Positions 10,316 to 22,300 of a stretch of DNA of 64,000 nucleotides are shown in pieces. Source of the stretch: Magnolia sinica (lineage: Eukaryota > Streptophyta > Magnoliopsida > Magnoliales > Magnoliaceae); contig NC_080577.1 in assembly GCF_029962835.1 (NCBI RefSeq), forward strand, positions 7,354,501 to 7,418,500, written 5' to 3'. Below the pieces are notes generated by a model, which saw nothing but the letters and a program-made list of their open reading frames with translations, had not been told where the DNA came from and did no database searches. A program made the translations under genes and the position numbers. Every line of letters starts with the position of its first letter. Position 1 is the stretch's first letter.

Positions 10316-13300
10316 ATGGCGGGTGCATTGCTGCGCTCGCTCTGGTCTTCGACCGGAAAATCCCTCTGTTCATCTTCTACTCGATTCAATCCTCTCAATA
10401 CCTCATCTTTCCCTCACATCCCGCCTCTTCTCCGGAGCTTTTCTGCATCGGCGTCCCCCGCCTCGCTCTCCTCCTCTGCTGCTGCTGCTGCCAGCAGCTC
10501 CTTGGACCCGACCCGGCTCCGAAACGTGGCCGTGATTGCCCACGTGGACCACGGGAAGACGACGCTGATGGACCGACTTCTCCGCCAGTGCGGGGCCGAC
10601 ATACCCCACGAGCGTGCCCTCGACAACATCTCCCTCGAGCGCGAGCGCGGCATCACCATCGCTTCCAAGGCAATTGATTCTCCCCTTCAAAACCCTTGTT
10701 ATTTTGTTTTCTCGATCTTTAACTTTCCGTGGTTGTTTCGTTGTCTTTGCTTTAGAAGTTGGATGACTGCGATGAGCTGAATTCGAGCAATGGATTGATT
10801 AAAATGAATCAATAAGAATTCTAAGAAATCGAGAGTTATCGGGGGACCGCACGATGTGGTGATCCACGCCGTTCATCAGAGTAAGCACTGCTATGGATGG
10901 GCTGCATGGCAAATCACCATTGATCATCTATCTTCAATGCCCACGGAATGACTTTCAGGAACAATCGTCCACGTTCCGACGTATTTTTGACCTGTGAGGA
11001 CCCTTGATTGATAGTATCCTTTCCAAGTGGTCCATCTATGGAGGGGCCACTGGATAAGCGGTGTGATTGCCATGTGGTGAAGCACAAGGCATGAGCAAAT
11101 AACAACAAACGATGCTAGCAAATTTGTGAACTTTGTGCCGACCTGTAAAACTAAGGCGTGGACAAGTTGTGAACTTCGTGCAGACCTGTAAAACTAAGGC
11201 ATGGACAAATTGTGAACTTTGTGCAGACCTGTAAAACTAAGGCATGGACAAGTTTCAAGTAGACTAAGATGGAGGCGATGCCTGCTCTAAGCAGTAAACA
11301 ATATAAACAGAGGGCATCGGATCATTCTCGTGAATCTTCAAAGACGGGCTTTAGTTGGTTGTAATTCTTTGAGCTTCAGCTCCCTACTGAATAAAATTTC
11401 ACCACCTTCCAAAAAAAAATAAAAAATAAAAAATCTTGTGATTCTTAGATTGCAACTGGGCATTTCTCCATGGCTCTTCATGCGTCTCATTCTCATAATT
11501 TCTCCTGCAGTGGTGATGACTTTCTAGTGTCATCATCATCTTCTAAGCCTTATACCAATTAATTGGGGTTGGCTATATGAATTCTGTTCTGCCATTCCAC
11601 TCTGGCCATAACATCAGTTCGACCATAGCTCATCAAGTCTGTTCTTACTACCTCCACTCATACCTTTTTTTGGGCCTTCCCCTGGCCCTTTTAGAGCCTT
11701 CAACTTGTACCAACTCACTCCTAACCGGTGCAGTTCTTGGTTTCCATTGCACATTACTTTCTAGTGTCCTTCGGGTAAAACTCTAGTGGAGACTTAGAAG
11801 GTCATAACTATTTTTTTTTTTTTGTTTTTTTTTTTTTTTTATTTTTTATTTATAAAATTTATTTATTTATAAATTTTTACATGTCAAGGTCTCTTCTGTT
11901 GGCCAGTTAAGGTGCACCTAGCAGCAATTGGTATTGAATTTGATTCTTCTTCTTCTTCTTATTATTAGGTGATAGAGAAGCTAGTTTTTCACATTGTTTG
12001 CTATGATTAATGGGTTTAGCTTTGTTTTCTCTTAATTGGTGATCTGATATGATTCTATTAGTCAAAGACTAGAAATTTCAATTATCCACACTGGGTTGCA
12101 AGTTATGGTTACTGTCATAACATTTATGCTTTCACCTTATGAATGTTGTGTAAGATACAAATAGTTGGATGGAAAAGTTACTTTTGTTATCTTCACTCGG
12201 TTGTTGCTGTGATGGTATTGGAACTTTAGGATGATATCCTCTTTTCTTTTTGGTACCGAAAGGCTAGACCTCTTAGTTAATACTTAATGATAATTAATGA
12301 GGTGTTTTTGTTGTGCTGATGGTTTTTGGCAGATGGCATTACCCATTTGACAGAAAGCACAATGACTGGGATTTTATTTATTTAGTAGCTGAAAAAGTTT
12401 CTTGAATCTTGATTGCTTGCTGTTTCTGCTGCATTTTCTACATTGATTCTTGATTGTTTCTTCTCTCTGTTTACAGGTCACTTCTATCTCATGGAAGGAA
12501 AACGAGCTAAACATGGTTGATACTCCTGGACATGCAGATTTTGGCGGTGAAGTATATAAATATTAAATGATCCTTGATTATTGCAGATTTTGGACTTCTT
12601 TTGGAGCAGTGACCTGTCTCTATAGTTTAATATTTTCTAAATAATGCTAAATTAGCATAATCTTGAATTGTTATTCCATAATGAGTATACAGGTTGAACG
12701 GGTTGTCGGCATGGTTGAGGGAGCAATTTTAGTTGTAGATGCCGGTGAAGGGCCCCTTGCACAGACAAAGTTTGTTCTTGCAAAAGCTTTAAAATATGGA
12801 TTACGCCCAATTCTCCTCCTCAACAAAGTTGACCGGCCTTCAGGTATGGCTTCCTTTTATATGTTGATACGTTTCATGTTCACATTTCAGATAAGTTATG
12901 TCGCTATTCATGCATGTGAAGTACTGGCCCATACATGTATTATTGGGTTTATCAATTAACATTATAGGCCCTGATGCATAGGATGTCTATAGCATTCTGG
13001 CATGCCCAGTCCATTTAATGGGGTCCACTGGCCAGAGATTCAGACCATTGATCTGATGGCAATCCCATGTGTGGACAATGCCTCACAAAACTTTCAGATT
13101 GGGAGACCTAACCGTCCAATATTTTGCCTTTTTCTCCAGACCTTGCTTTATTTTGTTCTCAACCTTCCATGTATCAGACTGATCAATGTGTTTGAAGATT
13201 CCAATTTGGAGATTCTTGCTATCCACCTTCCATGGTGGCTCATTAGATCAACGGTCTGGATCACCAAACCATGGTTCTAACTTGCTGGGACTGAGCAGAT

Positions 13301-16300
13301 AGGGGCATCATTTGCACCAGGACCCTATAATACCTCATCGTTTGAAACATTAAATACAAACTTAAAGAAGGGTTGTCTTATCCTTATGAATGTTATTATT
13401 TTAGACTAGTAAGGATGTATTTTTATGAATATTATATTGTTGCGGAAGTACTGATTGTTCATGATCTTCCTCTGTGAAGTTTCTGAAGAGAGATGCAATG
13501 AGGTGGAGAGCCTGGTGTTTGATCTTTTTGCAAATCTTGGTGCTTCAGGTACATAAAAGAATATTGGGCTGAATAAAGGTTCCACCATGTGTTGTGGTTC
13601 TATTGTTTATCTAATTTCCTATTGGAGTTCTATCTAAGCATTTCCTTTTTGGGTTCTGGCTCAGAGGAACAACTAGACTTTCCAGTTCTTTATGCATCTG
13701 CGAAGGAGGGATGGGCTTCCTCCACCTTTACCAAAGATCCTTCTGATGATACCAGGAATATGTCAGAACTGCTTGATGCCATTATAAGATATGTCCCTCC
13801 ACCAACAGCAAGCCTTGAGACACCTTTCCAGATGCTGGTTGGTATAAGAATGTTGTTGACTGATGTTAAGCATCATTTCTTGTTGAAGTATTAGAGTTCT
13901 GTGGTCTTTATTTTGTGTCATTTTACTTTGATTAGTGAAGAAGTGAGATGTATGCTATTCAGAAAACAATATGCTGCAACTAATGTTATTGTCTTCTAAT
14001 CATGAAACTCTGGCAAACATTTTACTCTTGTTATTGGCTGATGTGACAGTCTTTTTTTTTTTTTGTTGGAGTTCTAAATTGATAGACTTCTCTGGTCTTT
14101 ACCTTTTTATCATTTATGTTGACCTGGGAAGAACAGAAATAGTCTAATTCAGAAAAGAATGTGCAGCAACTAATGTCATTGTCTGCTAATCCTGAAATTC
14201 TGGCAAACAGTCCATTAGTACTTAAGATAGATGTTTGGCAGGCTTTAGGCAAGCTTCCTCTTCTTCACAATACTAGAGATTCAATAAGCAAGACATGCAT
14301 CTTGGACCCATTGTTTTCTTATCTGTGCGGAGGAAGTTTTTCCTTTCCTTTTCATTTTCTTTTACTTGGGAAAATTGAAGAAGATGCTCGACAGTACCAT
14401 GTAGGTTTCCATGATGGAGCGTGACTTTTATCTTGGTCGGATACTGACTGGGCGCATATCTTCCGGAGTTATTCGCATTGGTGATAGAGTACATGGCCTC
14501 CATAGTACAGATGCTGGAGTACAGAAAATTGAGGAGGGAAAGGTTTGTTATTGTTGCATATTACCAGAATGCCATTGAATATCTTTGATCCTGTTAAAAA
14601 TGACTGCTACTCTAAAAGATTAATTATATCCTGTTGCCAAGTTAAGATGATTCGTATTTATGAATAGCTTGTGAAAATATTCATGTAGGTTTTGAAACTT
14701 ATGAAAAAGAAGGGTACAAGCATGGTTCTGATTGAAAGTGCTGGTGCTGGAGATATAATATCAATGGCTGGTTTGACAAGTCCGTCAATAGGGTACACGG
14801 TGGCAAATGTGGAGGTAAGCAACAACATGTTATTTCCTGCTTTTCCACTGCAAGTTTTCATCTTTCTCCTTATAGTGGTCACTTCACTCCACGGTTCAGA
14901 GAGTAGTTGATTCCGCTACTCTCACCTCCTTGACTTAGTTTTTTGTGTCAGAGGTTGTCTGGCTGCTATGGCATCATTTGAACTTCCACCACCAGCTCAG
15001 ACTTTCCTCATAAACATAAAGTTCGGAATAGCAAGAACAAGTTACAACACAAAGGGATTTTTTATTTTTTTATTTTTTTAATGATTCTTTTCAGTTGGCC
15101 AAATGTTAGATCTAATCTATAATCTATTACATCCAATCTCCATGAAGTCGCCCCATACAAATTTTTTTTTTTTGAAAATTAACTTGTATTAAAGGTGCTA
15201 AGAAAAACAAAAGAATGGAACCGCTGAGAAGGCAGCCCATTAGAACAAGAGAAATGAAAAATCGATTTTGGTCCCTTCCAAGTGGGACGCCCATTCAGCA
15301 ATGAGACATTTAACATAAGAAGAAAGTAAGTGGGATGGCTTCGCTTCGTTCTGAAAGCATCTCTTGTTTCTTTCAGTCCATAATGTCCACCAAACTGCCA
15401 GAATTCCAGTCCGCCAGATCCTTGATTTAAATTTCCCTAGTCTGACCCCATGCCAAGCTTTAAGAAGAGTGTCCACATCCTTAGGGAAGACCCAACTGAC
15501 CTTGAAGCAAGAGAGAAGGGCGCACCAGACAGAGTAGGCCAATGGACAGTGGATCAACAGGTGGTTTACCGATTCCTCCGAAGACATACAGCATAGGCAG
15601 ACATTAGGGATTGTCATTCCTTTTTTTCCTGAGATTGTCCAAAGTCAGAATTCGGTTGTTCCCAGCCAGCCAGCCGAACACCTGAAGCTTTGGGGGTACG
15701 GCGTAATTCCAAAGGAAGTGAGGATGGTGAGATGGGGCAGATACGTTGTTGGCAGATAGAATTCTATAGAAGGATCTCACCGTGAAAACAGAAGTCTTGT
15801 CATGTTTCTAGATAATGCTGTCATTGCGGCCTTGATTGATAGACGCTGCCTGAATATACTGCAGCAGATCGGCGAACTGCGCAACCTCCCAGTCTTGAAG
15901 ATTCCTTCTACGGGGTATATTCCATACTGGCTTATCATCTATGAGGGAGTAATAATCTGCTATGAAATTGGCTGTCTTACTCGCCACCCGAAAAATAGAA
16001 GGAAACTTATCTTTCAACGGTTTAACCCCTATCCACGTTTCTTGCTAGAACTGGATGCTGTCTCCCTTGCCCACTTCAAAACTGATCCGACGGGTGACCT
16101 CTTCTTTCATCCGGCTAATATCTCTACACATCGCGGAGGTCCTATATAAAGAGGAGTTAGTCGTCCACCAACCTCCAATCGAACTCCCATACTTTCCTTT
16201 AATGATAGTGTTCCATAGGCTGTCCTTTTCAACTCCAAGTCTCCATATCCATTTACCTAACAGAGCCCGATTCATCGATCTGAGGTCTTTTATGCCAGCT

Positions 16301-19300
16301 CCACCATCTTTGAAGGATTTGAAGACTTGATTCCAATTCATGAGGCTGAACTTCTTTCTGTCTTCCATGCCGCTCCATAGAAAATTGCGCCTGAGCGTGT
16401 CCATAGATTTAAGAATCGCGACTGGGCAACGGAAGAGAGACATAAAGTAGGTTGGAAGGTTGGACAAAGCTGATTTAATAAGCGTTAATCTGCCGCCCAT
16501 GGAAAGGAAGCGACATTTCCATCGAGCTAGATGAATGCGGAAACGTTGTAGGACTTTGTCCCAAAGCTGCTTTTTAGGCTGGCCATCACATAAGGGAAGA
16601 CCGACGAAGAGAGTTGGGAAAGATCCCACACCGCATCCCAAGAGTTCAGCTAGCACCTCCTCCTGCGGCTCCGTATTGACCCCAAATAGTTTGGATTTGG
16701 ATAGATTCACCTTCAGCCCCGCCACCGCCCCATACAATTTGTCCCATGCTTAATTTAAATAGTCATTTTTATGGTAGCACTTGTGTATAAATTTGTATAA
16801 CATTTTTTTTTTAAAAAAATAAAATTATAGAACTCTAAAATGTAGAGTTCTATAATTTGGTGGATTTGGGGGGTGTGAACTTCACATGGTCGAATGGTCA
16901 AAATAATGCAAATAATGTCAAGGCTGGATAGGTTTCTCATCTCTCTGGAATGGGTGGAAAGATTGCCGCTTGTGTCTCAACATGCTCTTCCTAAACTTGT
17001 TTCAGACCACTGCCTTATCTTATTGGAGGTGGAGGGGAATTGGGACTACAAACCTATCAGATATGAGTTATTGTGGTTAGATATTGAGGGCTTCCCTTCG
17101 ATGTTCAAATCGTGGTGGTGGTCCTTTGAGGTTTAGGGATATGCTGGTTTCATCCTAGGCAAAAGATTGAAGCTTCTTAAAAGAAAGATTCTGGAGTGGG
17201 AAAAAGATATGTCGGGGAAGCAGCTAGTTGAAACCGACTTTATGCTTAATTCTATTCAAGCTCTCGATCTAAAAGCAGAAGGTGATGCTCTTTCAGATAT
17301 AGAAAAGTATATGCGGTCTAAGCTAGCTCAGGATTATGGCAATAGGATGAAAGAGAAGGAGATCAAGTGGAGGCAGAAATCTGGTGCAACGTGGCTTAAA
17401 GAGGGGGACAAAAGCATTTCTTTTCCCCACAAAATTGCTAGTGCTTGGGCTAGAAACAACAAGGTTAGCAAAATTGTGGTGTGTGATGCAAGGATCGAGG
17501 AAAAGGAAAGGGTGTGCAAAGAGATTGTCAACTTTTACAAATCCCTATTGAAAAAGGAAGGGTGCAAAAGACTGTCTTTGGATAATCTGCATTTCAGTAT
17601 CTTCTCTAGTGAAGATTCTTCATCGCTCGAGTGGCCCTTCTTGGAGGAAGAAGTTAAACAAGCAATGTTCTCTATGGGTAGAGATAAAGCTTCGGGCCCA
17701 ATGGTTTCCCGCTAACATTTTTTCAAGAGTTTCGGGACATAGTTAAAGGTGATCTGATGAATTTTATGCATGAGTTTTTCACTAGGAGCTGTCTATCATT
17801 AAAATTGGGGCCTCCTTCATTGTGATTATCCTGAAGGTTTTGAGGGTAGACAGATTGGGAAACTTTAGACCGATTGGTTTAATTGTAGGGCCTTATAAAT
17901 TCTTGAGAAAGTGCTTGCTTTCAGGTTTCGGGGGGTTTTAGGAAGTGTCATCTCAAGGAATCAAGGGGCTTTTATAGAGGGGAGACATATCTTGGATAGA
18001 ACCTTCATTGCTCATGAGTGACACAAAGCGGGATTAAAAGGAGTGGTATGGAAGTTGGATATCGAGAGGGCATATGACCACCTTGATTGGAGCTGTTTGG
18101 ATTACATGCTAGGAAGGATCAGTTGTAAAGTGCTGTGGAGGTAGTGGGTCAAGGAATGTATTAGTTCAACTAGGTTCTCAGTTTTGGTTAATGGATCCCC
18201 GAACAGGTTCTTTAAAACCTCGAGAGGAATTAGAAAAGGTGACCCACCATCCACGTTCCTTGTCATTGTTATTGTGGAGACTCTGGGTAGGATGCTTTCT
18301 AAGGGCTATGAAATGGACTTATTTGGTGGTTTCGAAGCAGAAGTTTAGGCTCTCCGATCTCTCATATTCAGTTTATGGATGGCACTTCTATTTTGCGATG
18401 CGGAAGAGGTGAAGGTTAATAATTCGGGCATGATTGTTAGATGCTTTGAGGTAGTTTTAGGGCAAAGGTTAATTTGGCTAAGTGTGATATGCTTGGAGTC
18501 CATTTGGGTAAATGATGAAATTGGGCGCTTGGCCGGTTTTGTTGGTTGCAAGGTGGGGACTTTCCCCTCTTCTTATTTGGGGCTTCCCTATGCTTAGGTA
18601 AGCTGGCTAAGGATCTTTGGGATAAGTTTGTGGAAAGATTTGAGAGGAAGTTGACTGGATGCAAAGGGATCTGTCTCTTAGGGGCGGATCACTCTCATTA
18701 ATGCGGCTTGTCAAACTTGCCTCTTTGTTTTATGTCTTTATTCAGGTTTTCGATGATAGTCCTTGCTCATTTGGATACGTTGAGATGCTTTATGGGGGGA
18801 CTTAGATGGGAAGAAAAAATTTCATCTTTTGGAGTGGGACGAGGTGTGCAAACCTTATGAAGAAGACGGTGCCAACATTTGTAACTTGAGGCTAATGAAT
18901 TTAGGGCCCGTTTGGCCGGTCGGAATGGAAGGGACTGGATGGTATTGGAAGGGATTGGAAGTTAAATCCCGGGATTGGCCGGGTATGCCAAACAGAGTCG
19001 GTGATTTGATCCCAATCCCATGGATCTTAAGATAGTACACTCACAACACTATCATTCCCTTTAAATCCCATCCAATCCACCCTAATCCGTTCAAATTTGC
19101 CTTAGATGTGTTTGGTTGGAGGGATTGGAAGGGATGGGAAGGTTTAATCCAGGGATTGGCCGGTTGTGCCAAACAGACTGGATATAGCAATCCACGGATA
19201 TAGCAATCCCATGGATCACAAAACAATCCACTGACAACACCATCATTAACGAGAGATCCATGCCATCCACCCTAATACCATTCAATCCCTTCCAATCCAC

Positions 19301-22300
19301 CCGGCCAAACGGGCCCTTAGCTCTTTTGGGCAAGTGGTGGCGGCGGTTTGGGGTGGAGAAGGATGCTCCTTGGAGAGAGATTATTGGAGTGAGTATGGAT
19401 GTTCTGAAGGGGGTTGGTGGACTAGGGAGTCCTCTCTTTATAGGGCATTGGTGGTGTGGAAAGGTATTTCAAGCGTAAAAGCTAATTGCAAGGAAGGAAT
19501 GGCCCTTTTGTTTGGGGAATGGAGAGAGTATCAAAATTTGGGAAGATGTATGGAGGGGCGACATACCCTTTCATATCAGATTGCAAACATGGCCCCGAAC
19601 TGAAGTGTCACGGGTGATCGCTGCTATAGTTATAGTGATGAGTTGGTAATGCAAGGGCATTTTCACACTGGGCTCGAGTGGGGTGGCTTGTGGGATGCAA
19701 GGGCACACTCTGGGTGGGCGGTCCGTGTGAGGCGAGTGGCTTGTGTGAAGTGGAACCCATGTGAAGTGGGGCCTACGAGGGGGGTTCGGCTGAGGTCCTA
19801 ACACATGGGATGTGGGGCCTGGGCTATATAAAGGGATTGATTCGCCTCAGTTCGAACTTTTAGAGCAAGTTGTTAATTGTCCTGCATCAAAGTGGTATTA
19901 GAGCGGGAGGTCTCGTGTTCGAGACTCCTCATCGGGGGTGATTAATGCAAGAGCATTTTTACACTGGGCTCGAGTGGGGTGACTTGTGGGATGCAGGGGT
20001 ACACTCGGGGTGGGCTGTCCGTGTGATGCGGGCCCCACCCGTGTGAGGCAGGCGGCTTGTGTGAAGCGGAACCCATGTGAAGTGGGGCCCACGCAATGTT
20101 TTAAATATTGATGATATCGGCCGATATATACCACGATATTTCTTGTATCCCACTTGTACGATACGAAACACACCAATAGTGGCATATATACTACATGTTC
20201 GATCCGGTGAGCATTTTTTATTTTTCGATCTTTTTTTTTTTTTTTTTTTGTAAATCATGTTAAATTAGTGTCAAATTGTTACAAATCCATGTTTTATCAT
20301 GTTTTGCATGAAAAATCATGGATTAGGAGCTTTGATTTTGAGATTTGGAGAAGGACCAAGTTGCAGAAATTTGAAAAAGATTAAAATTTTCCCAACTTCT
20401 AGCAAATCGGTTGCAATTTGTGTCCAAACACAAAATCAAACATGTATGTAACCTGATTTTGTGATTCTTCTTTTGCTTTTGACTGTATTGCTTGTGTTTC
20501 CACACGTCTTCTTACATTTATAAATTATATGAATAAACTTTGAATATACTTGCATCAATTCAGTTAGACAATGCATAGATTAGGACCCTATATAAAGAAA
20601 ACCTATTATGTGCACTTGTTTTTTGTAATGTTTTGATTTGTAAGTGTGTATTAATGTCTTTTTTTTAACAATCATTGAAATTTCATTGAAAAAATCGACC
20701 AATATCCAATGTTTCCCCATGTTTCCAACAACAACGATACATTATGCGATACAACTGATATATCCCATGCGATAATCGATACTTATTCGTATCCCAAGGG
20801 TGCGATATGTAACGCGATACCGATATTTCAAACACTGGGCCCATGAGGGGGGGTTCGGCCGAGGTCCTAACCCATGGGATGTGGGGCCTGGGCTATGAGA
20901 TAAAGGGATTGACTTGCCATGCTCTATCAGTTTGAGCTTTTAAAGCAAGTGGTTAATTGTCCTGCATTAGTTGGTGGTATGGGCCTCGCCGCGCCGCCGT
21001 TACCTTCATTACAATGAGCTGGACGAGTTCATGGCTCTTATGGACTGCTTGCATTGTTGAAGACCTATGGTTAATGAAAGCGATAGGATCGTGTGGTCTA
21101 AAGAAAAGTCGGGATGCTTCTCGGTTAAATCATTCTATTTCTTACTTCATAACGGAGGGGAAGTGCGTCTCAATATGAGTCACGTGTGGCATTATGGAGC
21201 TCCCCCAAAGATCGGAGCTTTTGGGTGGGTGCTTCTCGGTTAAATCATTAGTTGGTGGTATGGGCCTCGCCGCGCCGCCGTTACCTTCATTACAATGAGC
21301 TGGACGAGTTCATGGCTCTTATGGACTGCTTGCATTGTTGAAGACCTATGGTTAATGAAAGCGATAGGATCGTGTGGTCTAAAGAAAAGTCGGGATGCTT
21401 CTCGGTTAAATCATTCTATTTCTTACTTCATAACGGAGGGGAAGTGCGTCTCAATATGAGTCACGTGTGGCATTATGGAGCTCCCCCAAAGATCGGAGCT
21501 TTTGGGTGGTTGGTAGAAAGGAATTGATATTTTACTATAGATAACCTCAAGGAGCGCTCTATGGTGATTCCAAATGTTTGTCTCATGTGCACATCCAACA
21601 CTGAGTCAGTTAACCATGTATTCATCCATTGCCCAGTCAAGTTTGGGCTTCTATTCTATCTGGATTCAATGTCACTTGGTCTATACCTCTCAATGTCGGA
21701 AGTTTATTTATGGCTTGGCATGGGATGCCTTTTTGCAAGAGTCTTAGAGCTGTTTGGACGCTTTATCTTCTTGCTAGGTTGTGGTCAATTTGGGGAGAAA
21801 GGAATGGGAGATGCTTCGGCAATGAAAATAGGTGTGTTGAGTGGATCGTGTGTAATGTTTCGCTTCTTGTTGCGGAATGGGGAATGGGAAAGGGCTGGGT
21901 GCTCTAGTTGTATTCTTGTTTTCGGTCTTTTGCTTTTGTGCTTTCTTGTCTTCTTTAGGGCACTATCTCAGCACCTCTTTTAATGAAATCTTTTGTTATC
22001 TCTCTAAAAAAAAAAGGATATGGTAGAACTCATACTTTTGTTTCAGATTGAAAATTTCTTATGTTTTCTACAGAGCATTCTGCTTTTGGGAAGAAAAAAG
22101 TTCTACTATTCTCTGGTAATTCTGAACTTGCTGATGAATTGATGATCACATCTTTCAGGTTATGACTGCACTGCCCACTGTTGAATTAGATCCCCCGACC
22201 ATTTCCATGACTTTCACTGTCAATGATTCTCCATTGGCAGGACGTGATGGGACCCATGTAAGTGGCAGATTTTTTATTGTCTCTGTCAACTAACTATTTG

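Larger units (their letters stand above)
16845..22015 (+). mobile_element. L1-type LINE remnant carrying several later insertions
   Basis: The 5' part retains the endonuclease end ([32 protein letters not shown]). RT sequence follows (17167-17715, then [13 protein letters not shown] near 18053), but the active site reads QFMDGTS instead of QFADD. Later parts are NLRLMN / [11 protein letters not shown], split by a [21 protein letters not shown]; and a zinc-binding end CLMC...VNHVFIHCP (21561-21700). The A tail is at 22006-22015. Frameshifts and stops are frequent. Removing the insertions leaves about 3 kb. The 5' boundary is approximate. An 8-nt match TAGAACTC near both ends may be the target duplication. 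Confidence 0.8.
14815..22158. other. TypA intron 7 (7.3 kb), nest of transposable elements
   Basis: The intron is canonical GT-AG and separates exon 7 (ends ...TVANVE) from exon 8 (starts [13 protein letters not shown]). It contains a minus-strand LINE, a plus-strand LINE, and within the latter a Tourist-like MITE, a TRIM-like element with its own insert, and a perfect tandem duplication. Flanks at 14815-15148 and 22016-22158 show nothing distinctive. Confidence 0.9.

Noticed and set aside
13838-13846. Alternative donor GTATAA at 13842 for TypA exon 5
   Set aside because: It would shift the frame. GTTGGT at 13838 joins to GTTTCC at 14405 and keeps the family sequence [14 protein letters not shown].
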